Assembly (NCBI GenBank): GCA_900553905.1
Contig: USFL01000070.1
Location: 1 to 7,451, forward strand
Length of the DNA: 7,451 nucleotides
Direction of reading: 5' to 3'
From: an uncultured Eubacteriales bacterium
Lineage (GTDB): Bacteria > Bacillota > Clostridia > Christensenellales > Aristaeellaceae
Shown piece by piece: positions 1 through 6,526 of the stretch (positions are counted from its first letter, which is position 1; each line of letters begins with the position of its first letter). Made by a program: the position numbers and the translations under genes. The notes below the pieces were generated by a model. The model worked only from the letters and a program-made list of their open reading frames with translations. It searched no databases and was not told the origin of the DNA.

Positions 1-2
1 GC

Positions 3-170
3 ATCGGCAAGCTGGTCCGCGCCAACGTCATCAAGGCCATCACCTGCTCCCACATCGGCAATAACTCCGAGACCGTGCAGAAGGTGGTTGACGGCGAGAT
101 CAACCTGACCTTCGTGCCCCAGGGTTCCCTGTGCGAGAAGGTCCGTGCCGGCGGCGCGGGCATCGGCGGA
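3..170 (+). pseudogene. Fragment of CoA-transferase subunit alpha (AtoD/acetate CoA-transferase type)
   Basis: The 56 codons from the left edge read IGKLVRANVIKAITCSHIGN, then NSETVQKVVDGE, then FVPQGSLCEKVRAGGAGIGG. From memory of the family, E. coli AtoD has KVIASHIGTNPETGRRM, then LVPQGTLIEQIRCGGAGLGG, then FLTPTGVGT. Order and spacing agree. These enzymes move CoA between short-chain acyl groups, for example acetoacetate or butyrate and acetate, in the cytoplasm as alpha/beta subunit pairs. The full alpha subunit is about 215-220 aa. Here the part before IGKL lies outside the window, and the part after GGAGIGG (expected FLTPTG and about 120 more residues) is replaced by surface-protein sequence. 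No beta subunit follows. The remnant cannot be a working enzyme. Confidence 0.8.
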
Positions 171-2672
171 AACGGCGAGGACCAGCGCGGCGGCGACAGC
201 ATCGATTTCGGGCTGGTCTGCGTCACGGAGAACTTCACCGGCATCCTCGACGCCACCGGCGGCGCGGCCTCCGTTTATAAAGATGGCGAAAACGCCTTCG
301 GCGGCGGGGCCGGCATCGGTTCCGGCGGCTTCAACATGGGCTATATCAACAATTATCAGGACATCAGCCCATACTACTGGGGCGAGGTCTTTGGCCGCAT
401 CGAACTGCACGGAGCAACCCTCCGCGCGCGCTCCGCCGGGAACGGCGCAGGTATCGGTGGCGGCGGTCAGGGCGAGGACACCACCTCCTCTCAAATTACC
501 ATTCTCATTTCCGGCGGCAGCATCACCGCGCAAGGCGGCACGCTGGACGCGGGCATCGGCGGCGGAGCCATTTGCGACGGCGGGCACATTCGGATTTCGG
601 GCGGCTCCATCTCCGCAACGGCAGGACCGTGCGAAGACTCCATGGGCGCAGCCGGTATCGGCGGCGGCAACGACAGCTCCGTCCGGGAGGTCAGCATAAC
701 CGGCGGAACGGTCACCGCCAGGGCGAGCGGCGGCGCGGCCGGCATCGGCGGCGGAACCAATACCTCCTACAGCCCGGTTCATTATGGGGATGTGGATGGA
801 CAGGTCAGCCCGGACAGAACCGGCGCCATCTCCATTTCGGGAGATGGCGCCTCCGTTTACGCATATGGCGGCACCGGCCAGGGATTCTCCGGAGGCTATG
901 GCGGCGCGGGCATCGGTTCGGGCTATCCGACCGCGAATCAAGATCGAAGCGTTGCCTTCCACATTTCCATCACAAACGGCGCGTCGGTGCGCGCCTTCGG
1001 CGGCTATCACGCGCAGGCCATCGGCTATGGCTACCGGCCGACGGATTATACCGGCTATGGCATTACGCTGGAACTGGATGACAGCATCTTCTTGTGGGCG
1101 CAGAACGCGGACTACTATCAGCCCGCGCTGGCGGCGGCCACGAAATACGACGCCGCCCCCATCGGCTATTCCAGCGCCAGCCGTTATCTGACGGCCTATA
1201 CGGACGCAGACAAAAACGCCTCCGCACCCGCCAGCCAACAGGCGCCCGGCTACCTGCGCCAGCCGTCCGCCGGAGCCGATGAGACGCTTGACTGGAGCTT
1301 CGATTCCCTCGCAAACACCGTCAGCGTCGGCCCCGTGACCGTGATCGACCAGGTGTCCGGCCTCAACGGCAACTGGGCGACCCTTTGCGAGCTCAAACCG
1401 GTCGTCATTTCTCTTGCGGATATCATCATCTATGTCGGTGGCGCGGGTTATGAGAGCGTAGTCACCGATGTGGGTGGCAACGTGGTCAATACCGTCAGCG
1501 ACGGCCTGCCCGAGCCCGGTTTCATCATCGAGCTGCCTCTGGAGATTGACCAGGCCCTCAAGACGGCGGCCGGCGCGCCGCTGGATGAGTCGCTCGATCT
1601 TTCGGGCTATCTCAGCTTTTCCTATTCCGATGCCGCAGGTACGACAAGGACGTGGTCGCTGGAGCGCTATGACGCCAAGGAAGGAAACACCAGCATGGTC
1701 GATGGGCGCTACATCTACCGCATCGTGCCGGCAGCTGGGCAGGACCCCATCCGGCTCGAATTCACCGATGAGGATGGGCAGATGAGCAACAGCGACAACT
1801 TTGTCATCGAGCTGAACGATCTCTATCAGATGTATGACATGACCATCTACGCGGGAGCGCTGAATCCTGATTTCTTCAGGGCGGTCATCACCTTCCCCGA
1901 CCAAAGCGCGCGTGAGATGAAGGTTGGCGTTCAATCGGCGAAACTGACCATCCGGGGTGTGACGCTTGAGGAGGACCCCACGACGGCCATCCGCACGGAA
2001 GCGCCCATGGAACCCGTGGACAATTTTACTGCCCAGGTTCCACCGGACACGCTGTTCTACATCAACAAAAGCCCGCTGGAGGTAGAAAACTGGAACGCGG
2101 TAAAGCTGCTGGCGGACGAGATTGTGAGCGAGGCCCAGCTGCCGCTGCACCAGAATGCGCTCGAGGCGTTTTCCTCCCGAATTACGCAGGAGTATCAGGT
2201 GGAATTCCGTTACCTTGACCTGGTGGACACCAGCAACGGAAATGTCTGGGTCACCGCCAGCAACCCCGTGGACATCTATTGGCCCTATCCGGAGGGAACG
2301 GACCAGAATACGGAGTTTTTCATCGTCCACTACTTCGGGCAGGACCGAAACGATGACGATGCGTTGCCGGACGGCAACTACGACATGTTCCTGCACGCCG
2401 CCGATGAAATGACCCTTTTGAATACGCCGTATGGAGTCCAAATACGGGTCAATGAATTCTCGCCCTTTGCACTGTTCTGGAAAAGCGAAAGTGGCCCCGT
2501 GGACCCCGACGACCCCGACGAGCCCGTCGAACCGGGGGATGACGGGAATGTGTCCGGCCAGCCGCCCAAAACCGGCGACACGGCGGACCTGGCGCTCTGG
2601 ATGGCACTTGCGTTCAGCTCCTTGGGCGGGATGCTCCTGCTGCTTGGCAAGGCGCGCGGAAAAAGGTCATAG
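3..2672 (+). CDS. LPXTG-type cell-wall surface protein with AGIGGG repeats (5' partial, chimeric N-terminus)
   Basis: The reading frame is open from the left edge to TAG at 2670-2672. A GTG at 75 could be called as a start (865 aa), but no ribosome binding site precedes it and the codons on both sides belong to a CoA-transferase, so the true start is not here. Residue numbers count from that GTG. Residues 26-320 carry seven GGAGIGG/AGIGGG/AGIGSG units (26, 78, 125, 159, 193, 223, 278) and a degenerate AIGYG at 315. Strands such as ISGGSITA, ISGGSISA and ITGGTVTA lie between them, suggesting a right-handed beta-helix-like adhesin region. Residues 400-805 look like mixed beta domains, ending in a stalk-like segment (WPYPEGT, then VNEFSPFALFW). 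An Asp/Pro linker (808-822), PPKTG (830-834), a membrane segment (about 839-857) and the basic tail KARGKRS form the sorting signal, so the mature protein should be joined to peptidoglycan by sortase. No signal peptide is present, as expected if the real 5' end is missing. Ligand and function are unknown. Confidence 0.8.
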   Translation: MGKLVRANVIKAITCSHIGNNSETVQKVVDGEINLTFVPQGSLCEKVRAGGAGIGGNGEDQRGGDSIDFGLVCVTENFTGILDATGGAASVYKDGENAFGGGAGIGSGGFNMGYINNYQDISPYYWGEVFGRIELHGATLRARSAGNGAGIGGGGQGEDTTSSQITILISGGSITAQGGTLDAGIGGGAICDGGHIRISGGSISATAGPCEDSMGAAGIGGGNDSSVREVSITGGTVTARASGGAAGIGGGTNTSYSPVHYGDVDGQVSPDRTGAISISGDGASVYAYGGTGQGFSGGYGGAGIGSGYPTANQDRSVAFHISITNGASVRAFGGYHAQAIGYGYRPTDYTGYGITLELDDSIFLWAQNADYYQPALAAATKYDAAPIGYSSASRYLTAYTDADKNASAPASQQAPGYLRQPSAGADETLDWSFDSLANTVSVGPVTVIDQVSGLNGNWATLCELKPVVISLADIIIYVGGAGYESVVTDVGGNVVNTVSDGLPEPGFIIELPLEIDQALKTAAGAPLDESLDLSGYLSFSYSDAAGTTRTWSLERYDAKEGNTSMVDGRYIYRIVPAAGQDPIRLEFTDEDGQMSNSDNFVIELNDLYQMYDMTIYAGALNPDFFRAVITFPDQSAREMKVGVQSAKLTIRGVTLEEDPTTAIRTEAPMEPVDNFTAQVPPDTLFYINKSPLEVENWNAVKLLADEIVSEAQLPLHQNALEAFSSRITQEYQVEFRYLDLVDTSNGNVWVTASNPVDIYWPYPEGTDQNTEFFIVHYFGQDRNDDDALPDGNYDMFLHAADEMTLLNTPYGVQIRVNEFSPFALFWKSESGPVDPDDPDEPVEPGDDGNVSGQPPKTGDTADLALWMALAFSSLGGMLLLLGKARGKRS
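150..1031 (+). repeat. Degenerate glycine-rich protein repeats (AGIGGG units)
   Basis: Irregular repeats inside the surface-protein gene. Each carries a GGC/GCG/ATC-rich core coding GGAGIG or AGIGGG, followed by a short beta-strand segment. Unit starts are 30 to 56 residues apart, so this is a diverged protein repeat and not a clean tandem DNA array. The core DNA is nevertheless well conserved: the 17-base string GGCGGCGCGGGCATCGG occurs identically at 150-166 and 900-916, and GCGGGCATCGGCGG at 156-169 and 549-562. Such strings are natural substrates for recombination or for assembly errors. The first unit (150-170) coincides with the CoA-transferase motif. Confidence 0.7.
2496..2669 (+). other. 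Wall-spanning linker and C-terminal sortase sorting signal (PPKTG)
   Basis: This part of the surface-protein gene encodes PVDPDDPDEPVEP (partly built from 9-base repeats of the CCCCGACGA type), then PPKTG at 2562-2576, a hydrophobic stretch LALWMALAFSSLGGMLLLLG and the tail KARGKRS. Pentapeptide, membrane segment and positive tail are the three parts of a Gram-positive sorting signal. The first position is Pro in place of the usual Leu (or Asn), which is a variant motif. Confidence 0.75.
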
Positions 2673-2675
2673 CCG

Positions 2676-2689
2676 CCTTCCGCCGAAGG
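2676..2689 (+). other. Small hairpin just after the surface-protein stop codon
   Basis: CCTTC (2676-2680) pairs with GAAGG (2685-2689) around a CGCC loop, three bases after the stop codon. It has no T tract behind it and is too short to be called a terminator by itself. It might protect the transcript end or be chance. Confidence 0.25.
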
Positions 2690-2758
2690 GGACGCGCTGA
2701 TCTTGCAGCGAGAACCAAGGTCAGCCCGCAGCCCCTGTGACGTTCGATCGCATTTTTA

Positions 2759-2792
2759 GCCCGCCGCTTCCCCAGAGGATGCGGCGGGTTTA
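2759..2792 (+). terminator. Probable terminator of the surface-protein gene
   Basis: CCCGCCGC (2760-2767) pairs with GCGGCGGG (2781-2788), an 8-base GC-only stem with a 13-base loop, extended by a G-T pair. It is followed by only TTTAAAC, so the U tract is weak. It sits about 90 bases after the stop codon in the right orientation for the + strand gene. On the - strand the stem is followed by A residues, so it would not work as an intrinsic terminator in that direction. Confidence 0.5.
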
Positions 2793-2799
2793 AACTGTC

Positions 2800-2918
2800 A
2801 AAAAAACTTTTCGGGAGATTCGCGGAGCCTCGCAGGCATGTGCGGCGGCTTCGGAAACCTTGCGCGTTTCCCCGCCTGCGCCAAAGGCTCACGGGAAAAA
2901 CGTCTCCTGTCGAAGAAG
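2800..2918 (-). ncRNA. Candidate structured RNA or complex terminator element
   Basis: Five nested complementary pairs lie here. TTTTCG (2808-2813) pairs with CGAAGA (2911-2916, one G-T). GGAGA (2814-2818) pairs with TCTCC (2903-2907). GAGCC (2825-2829) pairs with GGCTC (2886-2890). CGCAGGC (2831-2837) pairs with GCCTGCG (2874-2880). GGAAAC (2853-2858) pairs with GTTTCC (2866-2871). Together they fold the segment into one long, interrupted stem with an internal loop (2819-2824 / 2891-2902), a five-base bulge (2881-2885) and an apical hairpin. Read on the - strand, the closing helix is followed almost at once by seven U residues (2806-2800), as in an RNA ending at an intrinsic terminator. No promoter is evident between it and the xpt terminator upstream. 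I cannot match it to tmRNA, SRP RNA, 6S RNA or a known riboswitch. Strand and status as an independent transcript are inferred. It could instead be a dispersed palindromic repeat. Confidence 0.35.
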
Positions 2919-2947
2919 GCCCCATGAGCGCGCTCTTCCGATAAATG

Positions 2948-2972
2948 AAAAGGCCGCTGCTTGCGGCCTTTT
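2948..2972 (-). terminator. Intrinsic terminator of xpt (bidirectional)
   Basis: GGCCGC (2952-2957) pairs with GCGGCC (2963-2968) around a five-base loop, flanked by AAAA (2948-2951) and TTTT (2969-2972). It therefore has a U tract in either direction. It lies about 50 bases beyond the xpt stop codon, which makes it the expected end of that transcript. It would also stop + strand read-through from the surface-protein gene. Confidence 0.8.
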
Positions 2973-3024
2973 GGTCAGGACGGGACGCGCGGCTGAAACG
3001 CCCGCGCGCCTTTGGTTGGACTTT

Positions 3025-3600
3025 TCAGTCCTCCACGATCAGCTTGCCGTCGCGGATGGCCGTAACCCTGGCCAGGGAAACCACGTGATACCCTTCCTCC
3101 GCCAGCTTCTGATGACCCGGCTGAAAGCTCTTTTCCACGCAGATGCCGATGCCCACCACCGTGGCCCCCGCCTGCCGGACCAGGTCGCACAGGCCCTCGG
3201 CGGCCTCGCCGTTGGCCAGGAAATCGTCCACGATCAAGACGCGCGCGCCCTTGGGCAGGTAGTCCTTGGCCACACGGATGTGGTTTTCCACGCCGTGGGT
3301 GAAGCTGAATACACGGCTCTCGTACACGTCGCCCGTCACGTTGCGGGTACGGCTCTTCTTGGCGAATACCACCGGAATGTTGCCGCAGGCCATGGCCGTG
3401 GTCAGCGCCGCCGCGATGCCGCTGGCCTCCACGGTCAGCACCAGATCGGGCTTTTCCTGCGCGAACGCCTCCGCAAACGCCTGCCCCATCTTCACAAACA
3501 GATCCGTATCCAGCCGGTGGTTGAGAAACATATCCACCTTGACGATATCCGTGCCCACGCCCACGCCCCTCGCGCGGATGGCTTCGACCAGCTCCCTCAT
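3025..3600 (-). CDS. xpt: Xanthine phosphoribosyltransferase
   Basis: A cytoplasmic purine-salvage enzyme that joins xanthine to PRPP, giving XMP and pyrophosphate. The 191-residue product has the normal family length and closely resembles Bacillus subtilis Xpt throughout. Visible landmarks are KVDMFLNHRLD (21-31), TVEASGIAAAL (56-66), VVFAKKS (77-83), the PRPP-binding motif VLIVDDFLANGEA (121-133) and GIGICVEKSFQPG (150-162). The ATG at 3600 follows AAGGAGG (- strand, 3611-3617) at a spacing of about 10 bases. It lies downstream of the GH13 gene on the same strand, 96 bases apart. A promoter candidate spans the amylase stop codon, and a terminator follows. In Bacillus this gene is controlled by a purine riboswitch. 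No such aptamer is recognisable in the short leader here. Identification is confident. Confidence 0.95.
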   Translation of the reverse strand: MRELVEAIRARGVGVGTDIVKVDMFLNHRLDTDLFVKMGQAFAEAFAQEKPDLVLTVEASGIAAALTTAMACGNIPVVFAKKSRTRNVTGDVYESRVFSFTHGVENHIRVAKDYLPKGARVLIVDDFLANGEAAEGLCDLVRQAGATVVGIGICVEKSFQPGHQKLAEEGYHVVSLARVTAIRDGKLIVED

Positions 3601-3610
3601 GCCGGGTGTT

Positions 3611-3617
3611 CCTCCTT
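3611..3617 (-). promoter_or_regulatory. Ribosome binding site of xpt
   Basis: On the - strand this reads AGGAGG preceded by AA, a strong Shine-Dalgarno sequence. Ten bases separate it from the ATG at 3600, which fixes that start. Confidence 0.75.
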
Positions 3618-3683
3618 TGCGTATGGGAATGCGCGAAAAGCCGGCGCCCTGCGCCGCGCCTGCCGCGCGAGTGCCCTTTTGCT

Positions 3684-3711
3684 ATTGTACCTCATTTCAC
3701 TCCAAAATCAA
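3684..3711 (-). promoter_or_regulatory. Putative sigma-A promoter of xpt
   Basis: On the - strand TTGATT (3711-3706) is followed after 16 bases by TACAAT (3689-3684), a fair match to TTGACA/TATAAT. The -35 box lies in the last codons of the GH13 gene and the -10 box lies in the gap before xpt. Transcription would start near 3677, leaving a leader of about 75 bases that is GC-rich and has no recognisable purine aptamer. A purine-salvage gene running separately from a maltodextrin operon makes functional sense. Confidence 0.5.
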
Positions 3712-5448
3712 GCCCTCGCCCACCTTGAGCGATACATGCACCCCGCCGTCCCTCACGGCCAGGCTGCGCCCGCTGTAGTGGTCGTTTACGGCGGCCATGC
3801 CGGCCATGCCCTTTGGCAGCTCCAGCCGCGCGCTCACGGGCTCCAGGCCCGTGTTGACCACGCAGAGCAGCTGCTGCGTATCGGTTTCACGCCGGTAGGC
3901 GTACAGGCCGTTTTCCATGGCGATATGGCTGAGGAAGCGTCCCACGCGCAGTGCGGGGAGCTGGGCGCGCAGGCGCGCCAGCTTCTGATAGTGCGCGCGG
4001 GTGGGGTTGCCCTCCACGTCGTCCCAGCGCATGGGCCGGCGGCAGTCCGGGTCCTCGCCGCCCTCCATGCCCAGCTCGTCGCCGTAATAGATGATGGGCG
4101 CTCCCAGATAGGTGAACTGGAAGAAGCTGGCCGCATGCAGCATCCGCAAATCGCCGCCCGCGCGCGTGCGCAGGCGCTGCGTGTCGTGGCTGCCCAGGAA
4201 CGTCCACAGCACCTCCTGCGTGCGCTGGGGATAGAGCATGGCGGCGCGGTTGAGGGCGAAGTCAAACTGGGCTGTGCTGATCTCGTGCCGGCAAAAGCGG
4301 CTCCAGATGTTGCGGCTGAGCACGTAGTGCATGGTAGAATCGAACATGTCGCCCACGGTGAGCCACTCGCGGCTGTCGTCCCAGCACTCGGAAACCATCA
4401 GACTGTCGGGGTTGACCTCAAGCATCATGTTCTTGAACCGCCGCCAGAAGTCCGGCCAAACCTCGGGGCTCACGTCCAGCCGCCAGCCGTCCACATGGCA
4501 TTTCTCCAGCCAGTAGCGGCCCACGGACAGGAAGTACCTGGCGCAGTCCTCGTTGCGCAGGTTCAGCTTGGGCATGTAGCGCCAGTCGCCGAAGGTATGG
4601 TAGCCGTAGGGCATCTTCTTATCGAAGCAGAACCAGCCGTAATAGGGCGAGGCCTCGCCCTTTTCCATCGCATCCACAAAGGGCGCGAACTGAAGCCCCG
4701 AATGGTTGAATACGCCGTCCAGCACGATGCGCATGTCGTTTTTGTGCAATTCGTCGCACAGCGCGCGCAGGTCGTCCTCCGTGCCCAGCAGCGGATCGAT
4801 TTTGAAATAGTCGAAGGTGTTGTAGCGGTGCGAGCTGTCGCTTAGGAACAGGGGCGTGGTATAGATCATCTTCACGCCCAGGTCCTTGAGATACGGCACC
4901 GCCTTGAGGATGCCGCGCAGGTTGCCGCCGAAGCGGTACTGGTTCTGTACGCAGGTGCTGGTCCAGGGCTCCACGGGCTCCGTGTCGGTCTCCACGGGTT
5001 CGCGGCGGAAGCGGTCCGGGAAGATCTGATACCCTACGCAGCCCCGCGCCCATTCGGGCATGGGGGCCGCCGGATAGGCGTAGGCAAAGGCGAACGCCTG
5101 GCTTACGTCCTCCTCCGCATCCGCGCCCGCCTTCAGGCCCGTGGCGTCGAGCTTGAAGGTCAGCTCGTCGCTTTGCATCACGAACAGGTACTTGATGCGC
5201 AGGTCCCGCGGGGCGAAGATCACCTCGTAAAAATCATGCCATTCATCGCGGTAGGCCAACGCCATTTCATATTCGTCCGCGCCCTTGAAATAGTCGGGCA
5301 TGGCGTAGTTGCTGGTGACGCGCACCGCCACGCGGGAAAACTCCCCGCGGCCGGTCTGAAGGCGCAGGCACACGCGCCCGTCGGGCAGCGCGTGGCGGTA
5401 CTCCAGCCATGGCATATGATAGATGGACCCAAATTGGATGGTACGCAT
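3697..5448 (-). CDS. GH13 alpha-amylase family enzyme, neopullulanase/cyclomaltodextrinase-like
   Basis: A 583-residue enzyme predicted to hydrolyse alpha-1,4 (perhaps also alpha-1,6) links in maltodextrins, cyclodextrins or pullulan fragments. Residues 1-120 resemble the CBM34-type N-domain of neopullulanases. YQIFPDRF (140-147) opens the catalytic barrel. The four GH13 regions are present: DGVFNH (244-249), GWRLD with nucleophile Asp325, VSECWDD with acid/base Glu354, and FLGSHDTQR with Asp422. A small beta domain fills the C-terminus. There is no signal peptide, so it should act in the cytoplasm on imported oligosaccharides. The ATG at 5448 is preferred, with AAAGG about 9 bases upstream. 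A TTG at 5457 would add three residues. It follows the LacI-type gene by 16 bases, so the two are surely co-transcribed. Exact specificity (cyclodextrin, pullulan or maltogenic) cannot be read from the sequence. Confidence 0.9.
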   Translation of the reverse strand: MRTIQFGSIYHMPWLEYRHALPDGRVCLRLQTGRGEFSRVAVRVTSNYAMPDYFKGADEYEMALAYRDEWHDFYEVIFAPRDLRIKYLFVMQSDELTFKLDATGLKAGADAEEDVSQAFAFAYAYPAAPMPEWARGCVGYQIFPDRFRREPVETDTEPVEPWTSTCVQNQYRFGGNLRGILKAVPYLKDLGVKMIYTTPLFLSDSSHRYNTFDYFKIDPLLGTEDDLRALCDELHKNDMRIVLDGVFNHSGLQFAPFVDAMEKGEASPYYGWFCFDKKMPYGYHTFGDWRYMPKLNLRNEDCARYFLSVGRYWLEKCHVDGWRLDVSPEVWPDFWRRFKNMMLEVNPDSLMVSECWDDSREWLTVGDMFDSTMHYVLSRNIWSRFCRHEISTAQFDFALNRAAMLYPQRTQEVLWTFLGSHDTQRLRTRAGGDLRMLHAASFFQFTYLGAPIIYYGDELGMEGGEDPDCRRPMRWDDVEGNPTRAHYQKLARLRAQLPALRVGRFLSHIAMENGLYAYRRETDTQQLLCVVNTGLEPVSARLELPKGMAGMAAVNDHYSGRSLAVRDGGVHVSLKVGEGLILE

Positions 5449-5464
5449 GTTCTCCAACCTTTCC

Positions 5465-6481
5465 TTATTCGCTTGCGGGCGCGGCGGCCACGCTGTCGCG
5501 CTCGATCAGTGTGAAGGGAACCTCGATGGACCGCGGGGCGTCCGCCGCGCCCTTGAGCACGTCCGCCATCAGGTGCATGGCGCTCATTCCCAGGCGGTAG
5601 GGGTCGATCTCAAAGGAGGTCAGCGCGGGGATGTGGTATTTGCCCGCGTCGGTGTTGTTGAAGCTGACGATGCTCACATCCCCCGGCACCTCCAGCCCCA
5701 TACCCTTGAGCAGACCGGTCAGGCCGATCGCCAGCGCGTCGTCCATGCAGACGGCGGCGGTGGGGCGCTCGCCGGCCCGGAATACGGCCGCCAGCTCCTC
5801 GCCCGCGTCCGGGTCCCGGATGGGCCGGCTGGTAACGATCCACTCACGCCTTGCGGAAATGCCCGCCTCGCCCAGCGCCTGCTCATAGCCCAGGCGGCGG
5901 TCCACGGTGAAGATATAGCGCCTGTCGTACCCCAGCAGCAGAATGCGCCGGTGGCCGTGCGCAAGCAGATGCCGCGTGGCCGCCCGGCCCGCCGCCACGT
6001 TGTCGTTGTCCACGTAGTGCCATCCCGCCTCGTTCCTGGGGTGGCCGATCACCACCACCGGCACGCCGGGATCGCGCGTGGGCACGTCCTCCGCCGCCAG
6101 CAGCACCAGCCCGCTGACATACCCGCTGTCCACCGCCTGCCGGCTGGCCTCCTCGGCGCTGACCTCGCCTCCGCCCGTCACCAGCAGCAGGTGATAGCGG
6201 CGCTCGCCTGCGGCGCGCCCCAGGCCCTGCAGAAGCGACGGGTAAAAGGGATTGCCCAGGCTCTTGCTCACGTCGCCCGGAAAGACGATGCCCACGATGC
6301 GCGTCTTTCGGCTGACCAGGCTTTTGGCCATCTGATTGGGATGGAAATCCAGCTCCTTCGCCGCCTGCTTCACGCGCTCCCGCACCTTTTCGCTGATGCG
6401 CGGGCTGTCATGCAGCGCGCGGCTGACCGTGGAGGGCGATACGCCCGCCACCCGCGCGACATCCTTGATGGTCGCCTTCAT
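5465..6481 (-). CDS. LacI-family transcriptional regulator, MalR-like
   Basis: A 338-residue repressor of normal LacI-family length. The N-terminal helix-turn-helix reads TIKDVARVAGVSPSTVSRAL (4-23), the hinge helix is near MAKSLVSRKT (51-60), and a periplasmic-binding-protein-like sugar-sensing core follows. Features typical of maltose regulators are VIGHP (144-148), YVDNDNVAAGRAA (157-168), SFNNTDAG (273-280) and LTSFEIDPYRLG (287-298). The ATG at 6481 is chosen because AAGGAG (- strand, 6493-6488) precedes it by six bases and the domain starts there. An upstream in-frame start at 6529 would overlap the operator and add an unrelated 16-residue extension. It lies in an operon with the GH13 gene just downstream, and a palindromic operator sits at its own transcription start. 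It should repress both genes and release on binding a maltodextrin-type sugar. The effector is inferred. Confidence 0.92.
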   Translation of the reverse strand: MKATIKDVARVAGVSPSTVSRALHDSPRISEKVRERVKQAAKELDFHPNQMAKSLVSRKTRIVGIVFPGDVSKSLGNPFYPSLLQGLGRAAGERRYHLLLVTGGGEVSAEEASRQAVDSGYVSGLVLLAAEDVPTRDPGVPVVVIGHPRNEAGWHYVDNDNVAAGRAATRHLLAHGHRRILLLGYDRRYIFTVDRRLGYEQALGEAGISARREWIVTSRPIRDPDAGEELAAVFRAGERPTAAVCMDDALAIGLTGLLKGMGLEVPGDVSIVSFNNTDAGKYHIPALTSFEIDPYRLGMSAMHLMADVLKGAADAPRSIEVPFTLIERDSVAAAPASE

Positions 6482-6487
6482 CTCCGG

Positions 6488-6493
6488 CTCCTT
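6488..6493 (-). promoter_or_regulatory. Ribosome binding site of the LacI-type gene
   Basis: AAGGAG on the - strand, six bases before the ATG at 6481. It decides between this ATG and the longer frame beginning at 6529. Confidence 0.75.
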
Positions 6494-6504
6494 CCGTCCT
6501 GTAT

Positions 6505-6521
6505 GGCGGGCGCGGCCCGCC
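6505..6521 (-). other. GC hairpin in the leader of the LacI-type gene
   Basis: GGCGGGC (6505-6511) and GCCCGCC (6515-6521) form a perfect seven-base stem with a three-base loop, between the operator and the ribosome binding site. There is no U tract, so it is not a simple terminator. It could affect mRNA stability or translation of the repressor, or be chance in GC-rich DNA. Confidence 0.35.
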
Positions 6522-6526
6522 CTGTG

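Larger units (their letters stand above)
2673..3024. other. Gene-free convergent intergenic region rich in inverted repeats
   Basis: About 350 bases separate the surface-protein gene (+) from xpt (-). Reading frames crossing it on either strand look like overlap noise, with Arg/Ala-rich composition, no family match and no ribosome binding site. It contains three independent inverted-repeat elements, listed separately: a terminator-like hairpin at 2759-2789, a nested multi-helix element at about 2800-2918 and a classical terminator at 2948-2972. Convergent genes explain the terminators but not the large middle structure. Confidence 0.7.

Noticed and set aside
145..1282. Further + strand open frames overlapping the glycine-rich repeats
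   Set aside because: They are out of frame with the surface protein, give Arg/Ala/Pro-rich low-complexity products and arise from the GGC/GCG repeat composition.
2831..2880. Reading the palindromes as a CRISPR repeat or a transposon end
   Set aside because: There is only one copy in the window, with no spacer periodicity, no transposase and no target-site duplication visible.
2614..2925. 103-codon frame on the - strand across the convergent intergenic region
   Set aside because: It overlaps the end of the surface gene and the palindromic elements, has no ribosome binding site and no plausible protein features.
2860..4845. 661-codon open frame on the + strand opposite xpt and the GH13 gene
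   Set aside because: It is antisense to two well-identified genes, is rich in His, Ala, Arg and Gln as expected of a GC-rich complement frame, starts within the intergenic palindromes and shows no recognisable domain.
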